From the NCBI GenBank assembly GCA_052093225.1, contig JBQDDG010000041.1:1-28144 (forward strand): DNA of 28,144 bases, in the 5' to 3' direction. Origin of the DNA: JB111 sp052093225. GTDB taxonomy: Bacteria > Actinomycetota > Actinomycetes > Actinomycetales > Actinomycetaceae. The notes below the pieces were generated by a model. It saw only the letters and a program-made list of their open reading frames with translations, made no database searches and had not been told where the DNA came from. Below, piece by piece: positions 23,617 through 28,144 of this stretch. Within the stretch, counting starts at the first letter, position 1. Each line of letters opens with the position of its first letter. The translations under genes and the position numbers were made by a program.

Positions 23617-24435
23617 TCAGGTTTCGGAGATCGCCCGGCGCAGCAGCTCGGTGTGCAGCTGGGCGTAGAGCTCGCCCATCTCTCGCGCCCGCGCATGGGC
23701 CCGCTCGAGGTCCGCACCGGAACGGCCGGCCCGCAGGGGCGCGAGGACGGCGGCGACCGTGCCCGCCTCGCGCTCGGCCGCCTGCCTGACGGTACGCAGG
23801 TGCCGCGCATCGACTCCGAGCCGGCCGAGCGCCGTCGCCGCGACGACTGCCGGCACGCAGGAACCGGGGTGCCGGCCGCGGGAGTCGGCCGGGACGATCC
23901 CGGCCTCGACCAGCGCGGCGATGTCGCTGAGGCTCGCGCCGGTGGCGTCGGCGAGCTCCGTCGATGTCAGGCGCGCCGTCGAGCTGGGGGCCACCATCTG
24001 GCCGTCGCGGGCGACGAGCCTCGCCAGGGTCGGGTCCTGCACGCCGCGCCCGGCGTCGAGGTCGTCGAGCTGGTTGCGGATCACCCGCAGCGGGAGGAAG
24101 GCGTCGCGCTGCGCCGCGAGTGCGAACCGGAGCCGTTCGACGTCGGCGCGGGAGTATTTTCGGTAGCCCGACGGCGACCGTTCGGGACGGACGAGGTCCT
24201 GCTCCTCGAGGTAGCGGAGCTTGGACAGCGTCATCGCCGGGAACTCCTCCTGGAGCACCGCCACGACCTGCCCGATCGTCATCACCGGGGTCCGGCTGAC
24301 GTCGGGGGGCCAGCTCGATGACCCGGCCTCCGGCCCGGCGCCGACCTCCGCCCCGGTGCCGTCGCCCTGAGCGTCCGCCGTGCTCACCGCGGGCGCCGCC
24401 TCCGGGTGGGACGCCCGGGAACGCGCGGCGCTCAC
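23617..24435 (-). CDS. ftsR: MerR family regulator, FtsR (Rv1828) type
   Basis: 272 residues from GTG 24435, which overlaps the upstream stop as GTGA and has AGGAGG five bases before it, so translation is coupled. The first about 50 residues are Ala/Gly-rich and variable. The MerR DNA-binding domain follows at about 52-125: MTIGQVVAVLQEEFPAMTLS, KLRYLEEQDLVRPERSPSGY, RKYSRADVERLRFALAAQRD and FLPLRVIRNQLDDLD. The C-terminal region (SSTARLTSTELADATGASLS, ADLERAHARAREMGELYAQL) is helical and probably the dimer/effector part. It is the counterpart of M. tuberculosis Rv1828 and Corynebacterium FtsR, an activator of ftsZ. The order FHA - MerR - DUF151 - MerR is the conserved one. The regulatory target here is inferred from the family. 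Confidence 0.92.
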   Translation of the reverse strand: MSAARSRASHPEAAPAVSTADAQGDGTGAEVGAGPEAGSSSWPPDVSRTPVMTIGQVVAVLQEEFPAMTLSKLRYLEEQDLVRPERSPSGYRKYSRADVERLRFALAAQRDAFLPLRVIRNQLDDLDAGRGVQDPTLARLVARDGQMVAPSSTARLTSTELADATGASLSDIAALVEAGIVPADSRGRHPGSCVPAVVAATALGRLGVDARHLRTVRQAAEREAGTVAAVLAPLRAGRSGADLERAHARAREMGELYAQLHTELLRRAISET

Positions 24436-24932
24436 GCCTCCTGCGGCTCCTCGCCGCGCGCCTGGCTCGGGTGGTAGGTCAGGCGGTACTTGCCGACCTG
24501 GACCTCGTCCCCCGCGCGCAGCCGCACGGAATCGATCCGGGTGCGGTTGACGTAGGTGCCGTTGAGCGAGCCGATGTCCCTGACGTCGAACCCCCCGTCA
24601 CGGCGGATGAACTCGCAGTGGTTCCGGGACACCGTGACGTCGTCGAGGAAGATGTCGGACCGCGGGTGGCGGCCCACCGACGTGGAGGTCGCGTCCAGCA
24701 GGAAGCGCGCACCGGAGTTCGGCCCGTGCTGGACGATCATCAGCGCGCTGCCCGGTGGCAGTGCGGCGACCGCCTTGGACTCCTCGGGCGACAGACCGGG
24801 CAGCGCCGGGTCGGCGGACTGCTCGTCGATGACACCGAACCGCGCGGTGGAGTCGGCGCTGCCGCCGTCGTCGTCGAGGTGGAGCCGGGGGTCGTCCCAG
24901 GGCTCGGGTGCGGGAGGCGGAGGGGTGGACAT
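24432..24932 (-). CDS. garA: FHA domain protein, GarA/OdhI type
   Basis: 166 residues from ATG 24932, with GGAGG about eight bases upstream. The N-terminal about 60 residues are disordered and contain DSTARF, which lines up with the phosphorylated ETTSVF motif of GarA/OdhI; the second Thr is kept. The FHA domain (about 65-155) has PPGSALMIVQHGPNSGARFL, VGRHPRSDIFLDDVTVSRNH and IGSLNGTYVNRTRIDSV, so the phosphothreonine-binding Arg, Ser and Asn are present. In relatives, Ser/Thr kinases phosphorylate the N-terminal Thr, the FHA domain then binds it, and this controls 2-oxoglutarate metabolism. The last codons overlap the FtsR-like gene by four bases. In mycobacteria gcvH lies next to this gene; here it is absent. 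Confidence 0.92.
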   Translation of the reverse strand: MSTPPPPAPEPWDDPRLHLDDDGGSADSTARFGVIDEQSADPALPGLSPEESKAVAALPPGSALMIVQHGPNSGARFLLDATSTSVGRHPRSDIFLDDVTVSRNHCEFIRRDGGFDVRDIGSLNGTYVNRTRIDSVRLRAGDEVQVGKYRLTYHPSQARGEEPQEA

Positions 24933-24994
24933 CGCGATGCCTCCTTCGGCGGTGGAGAGGTTGCTGCGTCCGCACGGTCCGGGCGCTTCCCACC

Positions 24995-25025
24995 ATCGTA
25001 GTCTCTTCGTGACCTTCCGTGTCAC
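24995..25025 (-). promoter_or_regulatory. Candidate promoter and inverted repeat upstream of the FHA gene
   Basis: On the minus strand TGACAC (25019-25024), an 18-base spacer, then TACGAT (24995-25000). Overlapping the -35 region is an inverted repeat GTGAC-N7-GTCAC (25009-25025), and a further GTCAC lies at 25030-25034. This could be a regulator site for the FHA-FtsR operon. The owner of the site is unknown. Confidence 0.4.
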
Positions 25026-25146
25026 AGCCGTCACAGGGCCAGGTCGCAGGGGTGCCGGAGCAACCGGACGCGCCGTCCGGGAGTGCTCCCACGGTGCCGG
25101 AGCGACCCGGGCGACGGGCCCTGCTCGCGGCGCCGGGCGGCCCGGC

Positions 25147-26010
25147 TCAGTCCTCGACGAGGCGCGCGTGGTCCAGCTCCCGGGGTTCGGCCACCGACCA
25201 GATCTCGAGCCGTTCGGCCTCGGTGAGGGTGACGGCCGCGCCGAGCCCCCGGGCCGAGGACAGTGCGCCGCCGGGGATCTCGAGGGCCGTGCTCATCGTC
25301 GAGGGATCACCGATCGCCCGCAGCACGTACGGGGAGGCGATCGTGTGCCCGTCCACCGCCAGCCCCGCGGTGCCCCGCACCACGTAGGAGGTGGCGTTGA
25401 GCCTGATCCCGTTGATCTCGATGGCCTCGGCACCGGCGTTGCGCAGCTCCTGGACCATCGTCACCACGGTCTGCGCCCGCAGGGAGTCGTTCGGGTCGGT
25501 GACGGAGATCTCGACGCCGGGACCGCCCGCGGGGACCGTGCCCGCGAGCACGCCCTGGGTCTCCGCCAGCTCCTGGGCCGCCTCGGCCGCCGCCTGGGAG
25601 GAGTCTGCGGCCGTGCGTAGGCCGTCGAGCTCGGTCTGGAGCCGGTCCTGCTCGTCGACGAGGTCGATGTTGCGGCGGTCGAGCTCGTCGAGGAGCCGCA
25701 CGAGGTCGTCCTGCCGCAGCGCCGCGAGCGGGTCGTCGTGCGTGTGCCGGACCTGGGCGACGAGCGCGATCCCGAGCAGCGCGCAGAGCACCACGACGAG
25801 CAGGTCCGAGGCCCGCTCCTGCCACCACGGGCGGCGGCGCGCCGGGCGCGCGTCGTCGTCCGCAGCCGTGTCCCCCACCGCAGCATCCTCCGGACCTTCC
25901 GGGTCTCTCGCAGCGGCCTCGCCGTCCCTGTCGTCCGGGCCGCTCCCACCCTCGGGGTCCTCGTGGTGGTGCTGCCCCTCCTGGTCCTCGTCGCCGGCCG
26001 ACATCGTCAC
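25147..26010 (-). CDS. DUF881 family protein (Rv1825-like)
   Basis: 287 residues from GTG 26010, whose GTGA overlaps the stop of the small basic protein gene, so translation is coupled. An ATG two codons later is possible. The N-terminal about 70 residues are very acidic with a HHHE stretch and should be cytosolic. One span follows (LLVVVLCALLGIALVAQV), then a coiled-coil region (LVRLLDELDRRNIDLVDEQD and on to about 165), then the DUF881 domain: GVEISVTDPNDSLRAQTVVT, MVQELRNAGAEAIEINGIRL, SYVVRGTAGLAVDGHTIASP and YVLRAIGDPSTMSTALEIPG. Anchored in the membrane with the domain outside. Family function is not established, though it always accompanies Sbp and cell-division-related regulators. Confidence 0.9.
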   Translation of the reverse strand: MTMSAGDEDQEGQHHHEDPEGGSGPDDRDGEAAARDPEGPEDAAVGDTAADDDARPARRRPWWQERASDLLVVVLCALLGIALVAQVRHTHDDPLAALRQDDLVRLLDELDRRNIDLVDEQDRLQTELDGLRTAADSSQAAAEAAQELAETQGVLAGTVPAGGPGVEISVTDPNDSLRAQTVVTMVQELRNAGAEAIEINGIRLNATSYVVRGTAGLAVDGHTIASPYVLRAIGDPSTMSTALEIPGGALSSARGLGAAVTLTEAERLEIWSVAEPRELDHARLVED

Positions 26011-26339
26011 GCCTTGAAGATGTGGCGCCGGATGGCGGCCACGTTGGAGAAGATGCGGATGCCGAGGACGACGACGATCGCGGTCGTCATCTGCCCGCCG
26101 ACGCCGAGCTGGTCACCCACGTAGACGAGGAATGCGGCGACGACGGTGTTGAAGAGGAACGAGGTGATGAAGACCTGGTCGTCGAAGACCCGCTGCAGGC
26201 GTGCACGCAGGCCACCGAGGAGGGCGTCCATCGCGGCGACGACGGCGATCGGGAGGTACGGCACGAGCCACACCGGCACCGTGGGGTCGAGCAGCACACC
26301 GGCCACCACGCCGATCGCGAGTCCGATGAGTGCGAGCAC
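26007..26339 (-). CDS. sbp: Small basic family protein (Sbp, Rv1824-like)
   Basis: 110 residues from GTG 26339, the normal length of the family. The start shares one base with the upstream stop (TAGTG) and has GGAGGAGG just before it within the upstream gene. A longer open frame to 26687 is only read-through of the upstream gene in another frame. Four hydrophobic segments: VLALIGLAIGVVAGVLL, VWLVPYLPIAVVAAMDALLG, ITSFLFNTVVAAFLVYVGDQ and MTTAIVVVLGIRIFSNVAAI. These are linked by LRARLQRVFDDQVF and end in the basic tail RRHIFKA. It is an integral membrane protein of unknown function, sandwiched between two DUF881 genes as in most actinobacteria. Confidence 0.92.
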   Translation of the reverse strand: MLALIGLAIGVVAGVLLDPTVPVWLVPYLPIAVVAAMDALLGGLRARLQRVFDDQVFITSFLFNTVVAAFLVYVGDQLGVGGQMTTAIVVVLGIRIFSNVAAIRRHIFKA

Positions 26340-27235
26340 TAGCCCTCCTCCGTCCGCGCCGGTCCGTCGCTCGGACCGTCGGCCTCCTGCTCGAGCGGTA
26401 CCGCGAAGCTCGTCGACCGCGGTCCCACGCCGTCGAGCGTGACGTCGTCCTGCTCCTCGTAGGACACGCCGACGTCGTAGCGCTCCGCGAGGAGGTCGAG
26501 ATGGTCGCCTGCGGTCGTGCCGTCGAGCGCGTCGCGCAGCTCGCCCGGGTCCCCGATCGCCACGATGCTGTAGGGCGAGCTCGTGGCCTCGAGGTTGACG
26601 AGGATCGCCCGGCCCGCGGCGCGGACCGCCGTCGTCGAGGCGAGCCGACGGCCGTCCACCGCGATCGCCTCGGCCCCCGCGGCCCACAGTCCGTTGACCA
26701 CCGTCTGGATGTCGGTGTCCCGCACCCGCCCGTCGTCCGCGCCCTCGACCCCGGCCGCGGCGTCGGCGGAGTCCGCGAGCACGATCTCGAGCCCGGGGCC
26801 GGCCACCGCGTTCTGGGAGGCCCCGGCGATGGCGAGCCTGGCCGCCTCGCCGAGCTCCGAGGGTGCGTCGCCGACGACCGTGTCGCGCAGCGTCCCGACC
26901 TCGTCGGCCAGCTCGGCGTTGCCCGCCGTCAGCGCATCCGCGGCGTCCTGCGCGCCGATGATCTGCGAGGACAGCTCGGCCCGGACCGGGTCGCGTCCCT
27001 CGGCGGGTGCGGCCAGCTCACGGGCGGCGACGGCGAGGCCGAGGCCCACGACCAGGATCGTCACCCAGGTGGTGGTGCGCAGCACCGGGTTCGGGTTCTT
27101 CCCCTCCCTGGCGCGACGTTCGGCGGCGGCCGCGTACCCGGCGTCGAGGGGGTGGTCGATGAGGGCGCGCAGCGGCGACTCCCACGAGCGAGGCCGGGGC
27201 TCCTGCCGGCGCCCCTCGCCACCCTTGTCCGTCAC
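26339..27235 (-). CDS. DUF881 family protein (Rv1823-like)
   Basis: 298 residues from GTG 27235 (VTDKGGEG); the frame is open further upstream but that part is low-complexity Arg/Ala sequence. TACAGT six bases before the GTG, with no ribosome site, suggests a leaderless transcript. The cytosolic N-terminus (about 75 residues) has SWESPLRALIDHPLDAGYAA. One span (TTTWVTILVVGLGLAVAARE) is followed by a helical stretch (AELSSQIIGAQDAADALTAG) and the DUF881 domain (GPGLEIVLADSADAAAGVEG, IQTVVNGLWAAGAEAIAVDG, SSPYSIVAIGDPGELRDALD). It is the first gene of the DUF881-Sbp-DUF881 run, whose members overlap by 1-4 bases and are surely one operon. Confidence 0.88.
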   Translation of the reverse strand: MTDKGGEGRRQEPRPRSWESPLRALIDHPLDAGYAAAAERRAREGKNPNPVLRTTTWVTILVVGLGLAVAARELAAPAEGRDPVRAELSSQIIGAQDAADALTAGNAELADEVGTLRDTVVGDAPSELGEAARLAIAGASQNAVAGPGLEIVLADSADAAAGVEGADDGRVRDTDIQTVVNGLWAAGAEAIAVDGRRLASTTAVRAAGRAILVNLEATSSPYSIVAIGDPGELRDALDGTTAGDHLDLLAERYDVGVSYEEQDDVTLDGVGPRSTSFAVPLEQEADGPSDGPARTEEG

Positions 27236-27241
27236 CGGGCC

Positions 27242-27247
27242 ACTGTA
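27242..27247 (-). promoter_or_regulatory. Leaderless -10 element (TACAGT) before the first DUF881 gene
   Basis: TACAGT on the minus strand, exactly six bases before GTG 27235. It fixes the probable start of the DUF881-Sbp-DUF881 operon. Confidence 0.5.
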
Positions 27248-27414
27248 TGGCTGCTCCCCACGCGTCCCGGCGCACCGCGCCGTCGCGGGCGTGGCTCGGG
27301 CCGGCGGTCCGGAGCGCGGCTCGGCCGTCGGTCCCCTGTGTGCCGACCGCACGTAGCGCCGGTCGCCGACGGCGCGTGCCCCGGAGTGCCGACGGACGGA
27401 CACGGTGGGAGTCT

Positions 27415-28062
27415 GTGCGGGTGCTGGAGATCCTCGCCGGCTCGGGCCTCGCGCTGGCGTCCGGGCTCAACGCCTACATCCCGCTGCTCGCGCTCGGGGT
27501 GCTCGGCCGTTCCGGCGTGCTCTCCCTGCCCGACGGGTGGGCGTGGCTCGAGTCGTGGCCCGCGCTCGTCGTCGTGCTCCTCCTGCTCGTCGTCGAGGAG
27601 GTCGCGGACAAGATCCCCGCCGTCGACTCCGTCAACGACGTCCTCCAGACCGCGGTACGCCCGACGTCGGGCGGCATCGCCTTCGCCGCCGGCGCGGGGA
27701 GCGGGAGCCCGGCGATCGAGGACCCCGCGCAGCTCTTCGAGGGCGGAGCATGGATCCCCGTCGTTCTCGGGGTCGTGCTCGCCCTGGTCACGCACTCCGG
27801 CAAGTCCCTCTCGAGGCCCCTGCTCAACCTCGGTACCGCCGGCGCGGCGGCACCCGTCGCCTCGACCGCGGAGGACACCACGGCGCTCGCGCTCGTCGCC
27901 TCGGCGGTGCTGCTGCCCGTGCTCGTCGGCGTCCTCGCCGTCGTCGTCGCCGTGCTCGCCGTGCTCGCGGTCCGTCGTCACGGGCGCCGACGTCGGCCCC
28001 GCGCCGGCGCCATCGACGTCGATCCGGACCGCGTGGTGGACGTTCCTCCCGAGCCGCACTGA
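27415..28062 (+). CDS. DUF4126 family membrane protein
   Basis: 215 residues from GTG 27415 (MRVLEILAGSGLALASGLNA), with GGGAG about four bases upstream. The open frame extends further upstream but that part is basic low-complexity sequence. It has about four to five membrane segments: ILAGSGLALASGLNAYIPLL, PALVVVLLLLVVEEVADKIP, WIPVVLGVVLALVTH and ASAVLLPVLVGVLAVVVAVL. Family features are SGLNAYIPLLALGVLGRSG, EEVADKIPAVDSVNDVLQT and VRPTSGGIAFAAG. The C-terminus is basic then acidic and cytosolic. It is divergent from the DUF881 operon, with 179 bases between the two start codons. Function unknown. Confidence 0.88.
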   Translation: MRVLEILAGSGLALASGLNAYIPLLALGVLGRSGVLSLPDGWAWLESWPALVVVLLLLVVEEVADKIPAVDSVNDVLQTAVRPTSGGIAFAAGAGSGSPAIEDPAQLFEGGAWIPVVLGVVLALVTHSGKSLSRPLLNLGTAGAAAPVASTAEDTTALALVASAVLLPVLVGVLAVVVAVLAVLAVRRHGRRRRPRAGAIDVDPDRVVDVPPEPH

Positions 28063-28144
28063 CCGGCGCGGTGGGCTGGCCGCGATAGGGGCTCATCCGA
28101 ATCCAGGGTGTAGGCGGGGTCTGAATCCGCAGGCCTCCAGGAGT
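28063..28144. other. End of window, no feature seen
   Basis: The last 82 bases follow the DUF4126 stop and show no gene, RNA or clear terminator that I can support. Confidence 0.5.

Noticed and set aside
26340..26687. Upstream extension of the small basic protein frame
   Set aside because: The family is about 110 residues long and the GTG at 26339 has an excellent ribosome site. The extension is Arg/Gly-rich read-through inside the DUF881 gene.
27247..27414. Upstream extension of the DUF4126 protein
   Set aside because: Arg/Ser-rich low-complexity sequence that would overlap the promoter region of the divergent DUF881 operon. The family N-terminus begins at about 27415.

Overview
The window is about 70% GC, with GTG/TTG starts, Asp/Ala/Gly-rich proteins and the actinobacterial gene block DUF881 - small basic protein - DUF881 - FHA protein (GarA/OdhI type) - MerR (FtsR type) - DUF151 nuclease - MerR. 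It therefore comes from a high-GC Gram-positive actinobacterium, probably a Micrococcales member (Cellulomonas, Georgenia or Isoptericola-like). The genus cannot be fixed from the sequence. Two runs of exactly 100 N (6643-6742 and 21686-21785) are scaffold gaps placed inside tandem repeats.

Left part (1-13441), accessory secreted proteins. Four plus-strand genes end in the same C-terminal module of about 225 residues: five Asp-rich, FG-GAP/VCBS-like repeats of about 45 residues ending in GIRR-stop. The first is only a 3' tail. The second (427-2478) carries two concanavalin-like domains, one a clear DUF1080 (3-keto-disaccharide hydrolase family) domain. The third (2866-6147) carries three tandem TIM-barrel sugar isomerase/epimerase-like domains. 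The fourth (9785-13441) is a PQQ-type sugar dehydrogenase fused to two LamG/ConA-like domains. They look like a surface-retained set for oxidised (keto-) sugar or glycoside chemistry, with the shared repeat module as a common surface or sugar attachment unit. Two of them share a near-identical 5' leader, the fourth has a LacI-type operator, and three 3' ends carry related 20-22 bp GTGAG-type repeats. Between them lie an intergenic stretch with microsatellites, a small lipoprotein, an AtoE-type short-chain fatty acid transporter, and a dienelactone hydrolase pseudogene.

Middle part (13860-22232). An unknown 515-residue protein and a lidless-looking Hsp70 on the plus strand converge on three minus-strand paralogues (576, 486 and 560 residues). 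The paralogues have a DUF2510 motif (two of three), a Gly/Pro/Gln/Tyr-rich cytoplasmic stretch, one membrane span and a two-part external beta-sandwich region. This looks like an undescribed envelope-associated locus.

Right part (22358-28062), conserved core block. It holds a ResR/Rv1830-like MerR regulator, DUF151 nuclease, FtsR-like MerR regulator, FHA protein with a candidate phospho-Thr switch, DUF881, small basic protein, DUF881, and a divergent DUF4126 membrane protein. Several genes are translationally coupled through 1-4 base overlaps. gcvH, found in this block in mycobacteria, is absent here. Five genes in the window show a TAnnnT hexamer 6-7 bases before the start codon, the arrangement expected for leaderless mRNAs.
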